DNA from: JAFLCL01 sp039809495
GTDB lineage: Bacteria > Myxococcota_A > Polyangia > Polyangiales > Sandaracinaceae
Direction of reading: 5' to 3'
Length of the DNA stretch: 64,000 bases
Assembly (NCBI GenBank): GCA_039809495.1
Contig: JBDHVC010000003.1
Coordinates: 62,001 to 126,000, forward strand
Below, piece after piece: positions 43,201 through 52,411 of this stretch. The position numbers were made by a program, and so were the translations under genes. The first letter of the stretch is position 1. Each line of letters opens with the position of its first letter. The notes under the pieces were generated by a model that was given only the letters and a program-made list of their open reading frames with translations, had not been told where the DNA came from and ran no database searches.

Positions 43201-44610
43201 TCAGGGCGCCGTGACGCACGTCGTCGACGTGCCGTCACAGACGAGCGGGGGCTCGCAGACGTGCGTCGCGTCGCAGGCCTCGCCGGATCCGACGCTCGCC
43301 ACGCAGAGGTGGCTCGCCCCGTCGCAGGCGAGCGGGGCCGCGCAGACGTGCGTCGCGTCGCAGGCCTCGCCGATCGCCGCGCTCGCCACGCAGAGGTGGC
43401 TCGTTCCGTCGCAGGTGAGCTCGCTCGCGCAGGGGTGCGTCGCGTCGCAGGCCTCGCCGATCGCCGCGGGCTCCACGCAGAGGTGGCTCGCCCCGTCGCA
43501 GATGAGCGCCTCGCCGCAGAAGTGCGTCGCGTCGCAGCTCGCGCCCGCGCCGACGAGCGTCCCGCACACGCCCGAGGCGCCGCCGCAGACGAGCCCCGTC
43601 TCGCAGAGGTGCGTCGCGTCGCAGCTCGCGCCCGTGCCGACGAGCGTCCCGCGCGTCATCGGGACGCGCAGCGTGTTGCTCCGGAGCGAGGCGTGATCGA
43701 CCACCGTGATCGTCGCCTCCGTGCAGCCGTACGACGGGTTCGAGCAGACGTACGAGATGAGGGTGTCGGCGGAGAGCTCGACCACGCCCGTGAAGTTCGG
43801 CGGATCGCCGATCACGCGATCGAAGCCGATGATGTAGCTCGTGACGGCGCCATCGCCCGTGAGGTCGTAGCCGCCGCCCGAGCCGTAGATCGAGAAGAGC
43901 ATGGAGGTGGGGGCCCGCTCGGCGTCGGTCCCCGTCGCCTCGAAGACGACCGCGTTCGTCGGCGTGAGGATGAAGCGCCCGCTCGTCAGCACGGGCGCGG
44001 TGTTCGGGGAGAGCTCGAAGGTGACGCGCACGGGCCCCTCGTCCTCGCTCATCTCGATCGCGGGCGGGTCGCTGTAGCCCGTGACGTAGACGAAGAGGGT
44101 CTCGCCGCCGCGCACCATCAGGCCTCCGGCGGCGCGCAGCTCGGAGCCGCTCGCGCTGTCGAAGCAGGTCGGCCGCGAGGTGTCGGTCGGCGGGCTCGCG
44201 CAGCTCGAGCGCACCTGGAGCACGGTGTGGAAGTGCGCGGAGGTGCCCGAGTTGGCGGTCGACATGTAGAGGGCGAGCGGGCTCGTGCCTGGGATCGTGA
44301 GCTCGATGACCGACTGCCGCGCCCAGCGCTGCGCCGTGACGTTACCGCACGAGAGGCCGAGATCGCGCGGGCGCGTGTCGAGCATCGAGGTGTCGAGCGT
44401 CACCTCGACCGGCGCGTCCAGGGAGGCCGTGACGCGCATCGGCGAGTCGCACGGATCGCTCTCGGGGCCCGCGTCGGCGAAGACGATCGCGGCGTCCGGG
44501 TAGGTCGCGTCGGGCAGGACCTGCGTCGGCGGCTCTTCACACCCCGAGAGGGCGAGCAGCGCGAGCGCGGCGGGAACGGAGGCGAGGACAGAGCGACGAG
44601 CGGAGGCCAT
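43201..44610 (-). CDS. Lipoprotein with tandem Cys-rich repeats, 469 aa
   Basis: Signal peptide with lipobox LSGC (Cys about 24), a beta-rich middle (about 60-320), and a C-terminus of five 29-residue repeats of the form GEACDATH-x-C-(x5)-L-x-CDG-x-SHLC. The repeats are encoded by an exact 87-base period (43261 to about 43640 on the DNA). Each carries four Cys residues, probably as disulfides. Surface exposure is likely. No enzymatic motif. Confidence 0.8.
   Translation of the reverse strand: MASARRSVLASVPAALALLALSGCEEPPTQVLPDATYPDAAIVFADAGPESDPCDSPMRVTASLDAPVEVTLDTSMLDTRPRDLGLSCGNVTAQRWARQSVIELTIPGTSPLALYMSTANSGTSAHFHTVLQVRSSCASPPTDTSRPTCFDSASGSELRAAGGLMVRGGETLFVYVTGYSDPPAIEMSEDEGPVRVTFELSPNTAPVLTSGRFILTPTNAVVFEATGTDAERAPTSMLFSIYGSGGGYDLTGDGAVTSYIIGFDRVIGDPPNFTGVVELSADTLISYVCSNPSYGCTEATITVVDHASLRSNTLRVPMTRGTLVGTGASCDATHLCETGLVCGGASGVCGTLVGAGASCDATHFCGEALICDGASHLCVEPAAIGEACDATHPCASELTCDGTSHLCVASAAIGEACDATHVCAAPLACDGASHLCVASVGSGEACDATHVCEPPLVCDGTSTTCVTAP
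43261..43695. repeat. 87-base tandem repeat array, about 5 copies
   Basis: The string GTGCGTCGCGTCGCAG recurs at 43261, 43348, 43435, 43522 and 43609, always 87 bases apart. It lies inside the Cys-rich lipoprotein gene (29 codons per unit). High identity of the first three copies suggests recent duplication. Confidence 0.85.
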
Positions 44611-44683
44611 GAGCCGCTCGGTAGCACGATCGGGGGTGGCTGAAAACGGGGCTCCGCCCGAGGCTCCCCGCGGAGAGACCCCT

Positions 44684-44713
44684 TTGACACGAGCGGGGGG
44701 CCTGGCACATGGT
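44684..44713 (+). promoter_or_regulatory. Promoter TTGACA-N18-CATGGT
   Basis: TTGACA at 44684-44689 and CATGGT at 44708-44713, 9 bases before the ATG at 44723. It lies between two divergent lipoprotein genes. Confidence 0.6.
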
Positions 44714-44722
44714 TCGGCGCCC

Positions 44723-45556
44723 ATGCGAATCCGCGCGCTCGCCCTCCTCGGCCTGCTCGGCTCCACCGCCGCGCTCGTCGGCTGCCCCTCGGAGCCTCAA
44801 CCCTTCGTCGACGCCGCCGTGCTCGACGCGCCGGTCTTCACGCCGTCCGAGCTCTTCGGGCCCTGCGAGCTCGACGCGCAGTGTCCCGGCGAGGGCGCGC
44901 ACTGTCGGCGCGCGCTCGACGGATTCCCCGGCGGCTCGTGCACGGTCGCCTGCACCGATCGCACGCCGTGCGCGGGCCTCGGCACCGCCAACAACCAGTG
45001 CGTGGATCTCGGCGACGGCGCGACGTGCGAGGTCGGCTGCCTGAATTCGCGCGACTGCCGCGCGGGCTACGCGTGCATGCCCGACGTGAACCCGGCCGGC
45101 GGCGTCTGCATCCCGCTCTGCTCCGACGACGCGCAGTGCGGCGGCGGCGCGGTCTGCGACGTGTACTCGGGGCGCTGCGTCGCCCCGGGCGGCGAGTCGA
45201 CCGCCGGTCTCGTGGGCGAGCCCTGCGCCTCGAACGAGGAGTGCCGCGGCTGGTGCATCACGCAGGCCAGGTCCAACTGGCCCGGGGGCTCGTGCACCGC
45301 GAACTGCGCGCTCGCCTTCGGCTGGAACACCAACACCTTCTTCGAGGGGACGACGCTCCCCTCGGGCACCTGCCCCGGCAACGACGTCTGCTTCCCGAAC
45401 GGGAGCTTCGCGTCCGGGGATCTCGGCCTCTGCTTGGACGGCTGCACCTCGAACGACGAGTGCCGAGACGGCTACGTCTGCCGCAAGGGCTTCCAGCTCC
45501 GCGACGGCGGCCCGACCTTCAGCTACGACAACGGGGTATGCTGGCCCGCCGGCTGA
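44723..45556 (+). CDS. Cys-rich lipoprotein, 277 aa
   Basis: Signal peptide with lipobox LVGC (Cys about 21). The mature part holds many Cys pairs in repeating C-x5-C-x5-C units (ELDAQCPGEGAHC, NSRDCRAGYAC, SDDAQCGGGAVC, SNDECRDGYVC), the disulfide-rich pattern of many Sandaracinus/Myxococcus surface lipoproteins. No catalytic motif. The promoter upstream is well defined. Confidence 0.85.
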   Translation: MRIRALALLGLLGSTAALVGCPSEPQPFVDAAVLDAPVFTPSELFGPCELDAQCPGEGAHCRRALDGFPGGSCTVACTDRTPCAGLGTANNQCVDLGDGATCEVGCLNSRDCRAGYACMPDVNPAGGVCIPLCSDDAQCGGGAVCDVYSGRCVAPGGESTAGLVGEPCASNEECRGWCITQARSNWPGGSCTANCALAFGWNTNTFFEGTTLPSGTCPGNDVCFPNGSFASGDLGLCLDGCTSNDECRDGYVCRKGFQLRDGGPTFSYDNGVCWPAG

Positions 45557-45620
45557 GCGCGCCTCGAGCGTGCACGACGCCCCCGCCGACGCATCGAGAC
45601 GCGGTCTCGAGGAGAAGAAG

Positions 45621-46253
45621 ATGAGAACGTTCGCCTTGACGAGCCTGGTCCTCGCGCCCCTCGCCTTCGGATGCGGAGGCCCCAACCCCCCGAGCACGGA
45701 GGTCGACGCCGCGACGCCCCCGAGCGCCGACGCCGCCGTCGCTCGCGCGTGCGAGCGGGTGCCGACCGACAGCTTCGGCTCCCGGCAGGGCCGCCACCTC
45801 GAGGACTTCACGCTCCCGCAGTGCGACGGCACCGACTACAGCTTCTACAACGAGGACTTCTGTAGCCCCGATCACACCCTCACCGTCGTGAGCATCGCCG
45901 CCGAGTGGTGCGTGCCGTGCCAGCAGGAGAGCGCGCAGCTCACCGACCGGATCGTGCTCCCCTACCGCGACCGCGGCGTGCGCCTCATCCAGGTCCTCGT
46001 CCAGAACCAGAGCTACGGCCCGCCGGACCTCGACCTCTGTAGCCGCTGGGTCGCGCGGTTCCACCTCGATCAGAGCGTGGAGCTCATCGATCCGCTCGGC
46101 GTGGTCGCGCCCGCGTTCCCGTCGGATGGCCTCCCCTCGACGCTCGTCGTCGACGAGACCGGGACGATCCTCTTCCGCGAGGACGGCACGAGCGACGGAC
46201 TCGTCACGCTGCGCGCGGAGCTCGATCGCGCACTCGCCGCGCGCGGTCGCTGA
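45621..46253 (+). CDS. TlpA-like thioredoxin-fold lipoprotein, 210 aa
   Basis: Lipobox FGC near residue 18. Thioredoxin fold at about 60-205, with the redox motif WCVPC (about 95-99) and a TLVVDETGTILFRE strand as in TlpA/ResA proteins. It should reduce disulfides outside the inner membrane. The adjacent gene, 22 bases downstream, encodes a DUF6029-like protein, a pairing I recall from Bacteroidetes. GAGGAGAAG ribosome site. Confidence 0.9.
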   Translation: MRTFALTSLVLAPLAFGCGGPNPPSTEVDAATPPSADAAVARACERVPTDSFGSRQGRHLEDFTLPQCDGTDYSFYNEDFCSPDHTLTVVSIAAEWCVPCQQESAQLTDRIVLPYRDRGVRLIQVLVQNQSYGPPDLDLCSRWVARFHLDQSVELIDPLGVVAPAFPSDGLPSTLVVDETGTILFREDGTSDGLVTLRAELDRALAARGR

Positions 46254-46275
46254 CGATCGGGATCGAGACGGGCTC

Positions 46276-48123
46276 GTGAGCGCCGCGACGCAACCTCGGG
46301 CGCCTCTCCCTCGGAGGGGCGCTCTCGCCTCGTCCGTCTCGAGGTACGCGCTCGCGTGGATCGCGGCGGCGAGCGTCCTCGCCGCGGCAGAGGCCCGCGC
46401 GGACGACACCTCGTTCGAGCTGCCCATCTTCGGGCGGACGACGTTCGCCATGACGAGCACGACGACGGCTCGCTACCGCGGCAACAACTACGACACCAAC
46501 CTCTTCGACGACGACTTCTTCGCGGCCGAGCAGCGCTTCGATCTCGCGCTCCAGGGCGACGAGCTCCGGCTCGAGATGCGCCTCGACGCCTTCGTCCCCT
46601 TCGGCGCGGCGCGCACGATCCGCCCGCCCGTCGGCGCGCCGCTCGAGCTCTCGGCGTGGGTCGCGGACCAGGCGGCCTACGGCTGCGTCCCGACCCGCGA
46701 GGAGAGCTGCTACCTGACGTGGGACGCGCGCCCCGAGCGGATCGCGCTCCGCTGGGACCACGAGAGCTGGACGCTCGAGCTCGGCGACGCGCAGCTCGTC
46801 TTCGGCCGCGGCGTCGCGCTCTCGTTTCGCAAGGTCGATCTCGTCGGCGTGGACACGGCGCTCCGCGGCGCCCACGTCCGCTTCGACGACGGGCACTTCC
46901 GCTTTCGCTTCCACGCCGGGCTCGCGAACCCGCAGAACCAGGACCCGATCACGCTCCGCATCTTCCAGGATCCGGCGGACGTCGTCGCGGCGGCGATGGT
47001 CGGCGCGACCTTCGGTCCGAACGACATGTTCTCCCTGAGCGGGCACGCGGTCCGCGTCTGGTTCGAGGAGGACGGCCGCGACTTCTTCTTCCACACGTCC
47101 GAGCTCACCTACGACCGCGCGGTCGACGTGCTCGGCTGGACGTTCGAGGCGCCCTCGCTCGCCGACGGCCACCTGGCGCTCTACGTCGAGGCCAACGCGC
47201 TCCGTCGCTCCGTCTCGCTGCCGACGCCCTCGGGCGGCCTCGGCCCCGAGGACCACGAATTCGGGCGCGGCGTGTACGGATCGGCGCAGATCGTCGAGGG
47301 CGACCTCACCCTCCTCCTCGAGTGGAAGGACTACACGAACTTCCTCGTCGCGCCCTCGACGCTCGAGGGCAACGCGTGGCGCATCTACAACGCGGCGCCG
47401 CTCCTCGAGCTCGACGGCGCCCAGCGCCTGCGCGCGATCGGCAACCAGCGCGGCGGCTCGATCCGGCTCGACTACGCGTTCTCGCCGGGCCCCTGGCAGG
47501 CGTCGATCAACGGCTCGATCTTCGGCCTGAACGAGAACCCGCGCCTCGATCCGTGGGACGGAATCCTCGTCACCCACGGCTGGCTCTCGGTCCAGAAGCG
47601 GCAGGACTACGGCGAGGACCCGACCTGGTCGATGAGCGCGACCGCGGGCTTTCGTCAGGAGACGCTGCTCCACGACGTCGAGGGCACGTCGAGGCGCGTG
47701 GGCGACATGGATCGCCGCATCATCCACGGGCAGATCGACGCGGCGATCGGCTCCGGCGTCCACAGCCTCGAGCTGACCGTCGATCACCGCTTCGAGCAGG
47801 AGGTGCCGTTCGACGCGCAGCGCGAGTTCCAGGTGGGCGGCGTCTCGATGACGTACACGTACGACATCCAGCTCGCGCTCTCGCTCACGCTCCGCTGGAG
47901 CGACTACAAGCCCGGCGAGAACACCCAGCGCGCGCTCCGCGACTACAACTTCCTCGGCGGGACGATGTACCCGTCGATCGAGGTGCGCTGGAACTTCGAT
48001 CCGGGCACCTTCCTCAAGCTCTTCCTCGGCTCGACGCCGGGCGGCACGCTCTGCTCGGGCGGTATCTGCCGCGAGGTGCCGCCCTACGAGGGCGCGATCC
48101 TCCAGTTCGTCGGGCGGCTCTGA
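46276..48123 (+). CDS. Outer-membrane beta-barrel-like protein (DUF6029-like), 615 aa
   Basis: GTG start, signal peptide ending near ARA-DDTS. The rest is alternating amphipathic strands with aromatic girdles (FGRTTFAMTSTTTARY, RIALRWDHESWTLELGD, SIRLDYAFSPG, ALSLTLRWSDY), and the C-terminus ILQFVGRL ends in a strand. Consistent with a large outer-membrane barrel. The upstream TlpA-like lipoprotein is the expected partner. Substrate unknown. Confidence 0.8.
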   Translation: MSAATQPRAPLPRRGALASSVSRYALAWIAAASVLAAAEARADDTSFELPIFGRTTFAMTSTTTARYRGNNYDTNLFDDDFFAAEQRFDLALQGDELRLEMRLDAFVPFGAARTIRPPVGAPLELSAWVADQAAYGCVPTREESCYLTWDARPERIALRWDHESWTLELGDAQLVFGRGVALSFRKVDLVGVDTALRGAHVRFDDGHFRFRFHAGLANPQNQDPITLRIFQDPADVVAAAMVGATFGPNDMFSLSGHAVRVWFEEDGRDFFFHTSELTYDRAVDVLGWTFEAPSLADGHLALYVEANALRRSVSLPTPSGGLGPEDHEFGRGVYGSAQIVEGDLTLLLEWKDYTNFLVAPSTLEGNAWRIYNAAPLLELDGAQRLRAIGNQRGGSIRLDYAFSPGPWQASINGSIFGLNENPRLDPWDGILVTHGWLSVQKRQDYGEDPTWSMSATAGFRQETLLHDVEGTSRRVGDMDRRIIHGQIDAAIGSGVHSLELTVDHRFEQEVPFDAQREFQVGGVSMTYTYDIQLALSLTLRWSDYKPGENTQRALRDYNFLGGTMYPSIEVRWNFDPGTFLKLFLGSTPGGTLCSGGICREVPPYEGAILQFVGRL

Positions 48124-48224
48124 CGGCGCGCCTCGCTCTCCGTGAGCGCCGCGCGACGCGCGCCGTGAGCGCCGAGATGACGCTCGCCCTCCCCACCTCG
48201 ACGACCATCGGCTATCGTCGCGGC

Positions 48225-49127
48225 ATGAGCGGATCGCGATGGGTCGTGGGAGCCCTCTGGGGGCTCTCCTCGTTGGGCCTCGGTGCCCTCGGCGGGATCG
48301 GCGGCGCGGCGGCGCAAGGCACGACGCCCTCCGCGGATCAGGCGCCCGCTGCGGGGAGCGGCGAGCGCGCGGGCGACGCCGAGGCGGATGACGCGCGGGC
48401 GCGTACGCACTTCGAGTCGGGTCGGTCCTACTTCGAGGTCGGCAACTACGAGCGCGCGCTCGAGGAGTTCCAGCAGGCCTACGAGCTGAGCGGGCGCGCG
48501 GTCCTGCTCATCAACATCGCGAACTGCCAGGAGCGCCTCGGGCGCTGGGCCGAGGCGGCGGACACCGTCGATCGCTACGCGGCCACGCTCGAGGCGGAGA
48601 GCGGCGAGCGCGCGACCCTCGCGCGGCGCGCCGAGTCGCTCCGCGCCCGCGCCGCCGAGCGCGAGGCGCAGGAAGAGGCGCAGCGCGCGCAGCTCGAGCG
48701 AGCGCGCGCCGAGCGCGAGGCGCACACCGCCGAGCCGGGAGGCCCCTCGGGCGCTGGCGGGCCTTCGGCCTCCTCCGGCGCGAGCGATGGCCTCCTCGTC
48801 CCCGCGATCGTCGCCTTCGGCGTCGCGGGCGTCGCCGCGATCAGCTGGGGCACCCTCGGCGGCTTGGCGCTCTCGGAGCAGAGCCGCGTCGAGTCCGGGT
48901 GCGGCGCCACCGTCTCGTGCAGCCCGAGCGAGGTCGCCGATATGGACGCCTTCGCGCTCGGCGCCGACGTGTCCATGTCGATCGCGCTGGTCGCGGCCGT
49001 GGCCGGCGCGGTGATGTTGATCGCCGATCCCCCGCGAGGGGGCGCCTCCTCGGAGAGCGCGGGGCTCCGCGTCGCTCCCTGGGCCGACGCGCTGAGCGCG
49101 GGGATCGCGCTGGGAGGGACGCTCTGA
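48225..49127 (+). CDS. TPR protein with two membrane segments, 300 aa
   Basis: N-terminal signal-like helix, TPR unit (about 60-120: GRSYFEVGNYERALEEFQQAY, VLLINIANCQERLGRW), a coiled-coil Glu/Arg-rich stretch (about 125-170), then two hydrophobic segments (about 192-212 and 250-267). A TATCGT box lies 6 bases before the ATG. Overlaps the next gene by 1 base (TGATG). A common myxobacterial envelope-protein type. Confidence 0.8.
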   Translation: MSGSRWVVGALWGLSSLGLGALGGIGGAAAQGTTPSADQAPAAGSGERAGDAEADDARARTHFESGRSYFEVGNYERALEEFQQAYELSGRAVLLINIANCQERLGRWAEAADTVDRYAATLEAESGERATLARRAESLRARAAEREAQEEAQRAQLERARAEREAHTAEPGGPSGAGGPSASSGASDGLLVPAIVAFGVAGVAAISWGTLGGLALSEQSRVESGCGATVSCSPSEVADMDAFALGADVSMSIALVAAVAGAVMLIADPPRGGASSESAGLRVAPWADALSAGIALGGTL

Positions 49128-51613
49128 TGCCGCGCTCGCTCGATCGACTCACGCGCCTCGCGCTCCTCGCGACGCTCGCCGTCGCCCCAGGCTGCTCGCT
49201 GATCGTGGACGGGAGCCGCTTCCTCGAGCGTGGGGACGCGGGCGGCGTGGTCCCCGACCGTGACGGCGAGATCGTCGACCGGGACGTCGGGGTCGTGCGC
49301 GCGCCCCCCCAGATCACGACGGTCGGGCTGAGCCAATACGCCCCGATCGTCGGCGAGACCCTCGTCGCGATGCCCGGGCCGGTCTACGAGCCGAACGGCG
49401 ACCGGCTCACGTTCACCTACCGCTGGCTGCGCCGCGCGACGCCCATCGACGGCGCGGACGCGAAGACGTACGTCGTCACCGCCGCGGACGAGGGGGCGAG
49501 CCTCGCCGTCGAGGTGACGGTGAGCGATCGAGACGGATCGAGCGCGACCGTTCGCGCGGCGAGCGCGACCGTCCGCCCCTACGCGCCGCGATGGCGCGAG
49601 CTCTTCCCGCCCCTCGGCCAGGACATCGGCCTCCAGACGGTCTTCGACCCGACCCACCATCGCGCCCTCTTGTTCCGGAACGGCGACACCTGGGAGATCG
49701 CCGCCACCGGCTCGGACCTCCACGTCGCGCGCCTGCCCGTCGCGAGCTCCGGGCTCAACCAAGACGACCTGCTCCTGGTGCTCTCGAGGCCGGGCTCGTC
49801 GACCTTCCACGTCTTCGACCCGACGCAGGCGGACCAGCTCTTCGAACTCGACGCGAGCGTTCGTGGCGGCGAGTCGTGGAGGGCGCGCTACACGGACGGG
49901 GTCGGCCCTGGCGAGCTCGCGATGCACGTGTCGTTCTACGACCCGGCGACGAGCCGCTTCTTCCTCGTGACCGGCATGCTGGTGGAGGCGGGGTTCGCCA
50001 CCTCCGCGCGCGCGCTCTTCGTCCCCGAGGGCGACGGGGCCCCCGTGTGGTCCACCCCCTCGCTCGAGGGCGACCCGCTCCCGCCCCTCGTGGCTGCCGC
50101 CGTTGCCGCCGACCCGACGACCCCTGGCGTCTACTACGTCTTCGGTGGCTTCACGACGCCGTCGGAGGGCACCGGGTTCGTTCCCTCAGGCGGGATCTAC
50201 CGGATCGAGGTCGTCTCCACCGAGACGCTCCGCGTCACGCAGCTCGACGACGCGACCTACTTCCTCGACACCCCCTTCGTCGCGGGCGCCGCGCTGGGGC
50301 TCACGGGGACGAGCCAGATCCTCCTCTACGGTGGGCTCGCGAGCCTCGGCGACTCGGGGCCGGCCGTCCCGACGCCCGCCAGGATCTTCGACGTCGCCAC
50401 GCAGCGCCTCGCCGACGCGGGGCTCGGTGCCCCGACTCGTCCCCTCACCTTCGCGACGTTCTCGCCCGATCCCATGGTCCCTGGCGCTTGGCTCGCGGCC
50501 TCGCAGGGCGATCTCGATGGCGACGACGTGAGCTGGACGATCGAGCGCATCTCGGGCGATGGATCGAGCCTCAGGGTCGACCCGATCGCCCACACGGAGA
50601 TCCCCGCCTCGATCTCGAACGAGCTCGGTCGCATCGCCAGCGTCGACCGCGATGAGAGCCGCCGGATCGAGATCCTCGACGGTCGAGGGGAGGCCATGGG
50701 GCCCTTGTGGACGCTCGATCTCACGACGCTCACGTGGGGCCGGATCGAGACGACCGGGACCGGCCCCGCGGCGCGGACCGGCCTCGTCGCGGACACCTCC
50801 CACACGGTGGACACGATGTCCCGCGCGCCCACCCCCTACCGGCTCGTGCTCGCTGGCGGCGAGACGCGAGATGGGCCCCTCGCGTCGATGGACGCGTGGT
50901 GGTGGAACGACGAGCGAGGCGACGCCCCGCGCTGGGTGGAGCTACCCCTCTCGACGGATCCGAGGTCACCCGTCCCGACGATGCGGACGGGCAGCGTCGC
51001 CACCGGATCGTGGTGCGGTGACAGCATGCTCATGCTCATCGGTGGCGAGGGGGCCGATGGGACGCTGGTCGACGACGCCGCCCTGCTCTCGTGCACCTTC
51101 GACCGCCGCTCGTGTACGTGGGCGCTGTCCAGCGTGCCGATCCCCCACCGCTCGTACGCGGCCGCGTTCCAATCGAGCGCCTACGACGGCACGCTCAAGG
51201 CCTACGTCTTCGGGGGACGCGACGACGTGGGAGGCTCGAACGGGATGTTCGCGCTCCCGCTCTGCTACGGCGAGATCCAGCCCCCCCTCGAGGTCACGAC
51301 CACGGGGGCGCCGACCCCACGCTTCGGCCACAGCTTCACGGGGCTCGGCGGTGCGAACGAGTCGGTCGTCGACGCCATCGCCTTCGGAGGCGCGCTCGAC
51401 CCGCCCGATCCCGAGATCCACTTGTTCCACCTCACCTCCGCGACGACGGGCGTGTGGTCCGTCGTCCCGCCCGTGGCGGACGAGCCGCGCCCCGACTCGC
51501 GCCACGGCCACCTCGCGATCTGGGACGACCTCGGAGAGCGCCTGCTGATCCTCGGCGGCGCCGACCGGCGCGACATCTGGGAATTCCGGTTCCGACCGTC
51601 GGCGGCCCCCTGA
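49127..51613 (+). CDS. Kelch-like propeller lipoprotein with Ig-like domain, 828 aa
   Basis: Lipobox APGC (Cys about 23). About 60-150 is an Ig/cadherin-like repeat (TYRWLRRATPIDGADAKTY) and about 155-828 is a Kelch-type beta-propeller, with repeats such as YYVFGGF, LLYGGLA, LVLAGGETRDG, MLIGGEGADG, AYVFGGRDD, LLILGGADRRD. Surface-located, probably ligand-binding. The start overlaps the stop of the TPR gene by one base. Confidence 0.85.
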   Translation: MPRSLDRLTRLALLATLAVAPGCSLIVDGSRFLERGDAGGVVPDRDGEIVDRDVGVVRAPPQITTVGLSQYAPIVGETLVAMPGPVYEPNGDRLTFTYRWLRRATPIDGADAKTYVVTAADEGASLAVEVTVSDRDGSSATVRAASATVRPYAPRWRELFPPLGQDIGLQTVFDPTHHRALLFRNGDTWEIAATGSDLHVARLPVASSGLNQDDLLLVLSRPGSSTFHVFDPTQADQLFELDASVRGGESWRARYTDGVGPGELAMHVSFYDPATSRFFLVTGMLVEAGFATSARALFVPEGDGAPVWSTPSLEGDPLPPLVAAAVAADPTTPGVYYVFGGFTTPSEGTGFVPSGGIYRIEVVSTETLRVTQLDDATYFLDTPFVAGAALGLTGTSQILLYGGLASLGDSGPAVPTPARIFDVATQRLADAGLGAPTRPLTFATFSPDPMVPGAWLAASQGDLDGDDVSWTIERISGDGSSLRVDPIAHTEIPASISNELGRIASVDRDESRRIEILDGRGEAMGPLWTLDLTTLTWGRIETTGTGPAARTGLVADTSHTVDTMSRAPTPYRLVLAGGETRDGPLASMDAWWWNDERGDAPRWVELPLSTDPRSPVPTMRTGSVATGSWCGDSMLMLIGGEGADGTLVDDAALLSCTFDRRSCTWALSSVPIPHRSYAAAFQSSAYDGTLKAYVFGGRDDVGGSNGMFALPLCYGEIQPPLEVTTTGAPTPRFGHSFTGLGGANESVVDAIAFGGALDPPDPEIHLFHLTSATTGVWSVVPPVADEPRPDSRHGHLAIWDDLGERLLILGGADRRDIWEFRFRPSAAP

Positions 51614-51635
51614 ACACGCGCCGTTCGGCGCGTCG

Positions 51636-52190
51636 TCAGTCCTCGAGGTGCGCGATGACCCGACCGCGCCGATCGACGACGAGATCGGGCTCGAGCACCT
51701 CGACGCCCGCCTCCGTCGACGTGCCCTCCGCGGGCGCGCCGGGATCGCTCGCTCGCGCGTCGCTCGGGGCCGGTCGGACCTCGACCCTGCGGCGCGCGCT
51801 TCCGCCCCGCGCCGCCCTCGGCTCGACGAGGACGTGCTCGCGCACGTAGCGCTCGACGTGGCGCGCGACGACGCGGCGGAACGCGGGGATCATCAGCAGG
51901 ATCCCGAGCAGATCGGAGAGCACGCCCGGCGCGATGAGGAGGCCCCCGCCGACGAGGACGAGGAGCGCGCTCGTGAGCCCCTCCTCCGGCATCCGCAGCT
52001 CGGCGATCGAGCGCTGGTACTCGCGGAGCACGCGCAGGCCCTCGCGCTTGGCGAGCCACGCGCCGACGAGCCCCGTCACGATCACCATCGCGATCGTCGC
52101 GAGGACGCCGATCTCCCGGCCGATCACGACGAGGAGGGCGAGCTCGAGGAACGAGAGGGCGGTGAAGAGGAGGAAGAGCCGCGCGAACAT
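51636..52190 (-). CDS. fxsA: FxsA family membrane protein, 184 aa
   Basis: Membrane segments at about 4-24, 28-48 and 74-100, with the family motif KREGLRVLREYQ (about 50-61) and LIAPGVLSDLLGILLMIP (about 86-103). A Ser/Pro-rich cytosolic tail follows. In E. coli FxsA influences exclusion of phage T7 by F. The start at 52190 has GGGAGG 5 bases upstream; a longer frame to 52247 lacks it. Confidence 0.85.
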   Translation of the reverse strand: MFARLFLLFTALSFLELALLVVIGREIGVLATIAMVIVTGLVGAWLAKREGLRVLREYQRSIAELRMPEEGLTSALLVLVGGGLLIAPGVLSDLLGILLMIPAFRRVVARHVERYVREHVLVEPRAARGGSARRRVEVRPAPSDARASDPGAPAEGTSTEAGVEVLEPDLVVDRRGRVIAHLED

Positions 52191-52411
52191 CGGGCCTCCC
52201 GCGCTGACCTCGATCCGAGGCCGAGGGATGTCGTGCGTGTAGGTCACGCGCGAGAAACGAGCAAGGCGGGCGTTCGCTTCCCTCCGCCCCGACGCTGGCC
52301 CCGCGAACGGTGGGCTTGTGCCCCCAGGGCGATTCGTCGAAGATGAATCGCCGTTCAGTCTTCGACGGGACGCGCGCTCGCGGACCGAGCGACACGAAGG
52401 AGAGGATCGAG

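Noticed and set aside
46204..47787. Long minus-strand frame opposite the outer-membrane protein gene
   Set aside because: Low-complexity Arg/Glu/Ala composition and no domain; the plus-strand frame has clear beta-barrel features.
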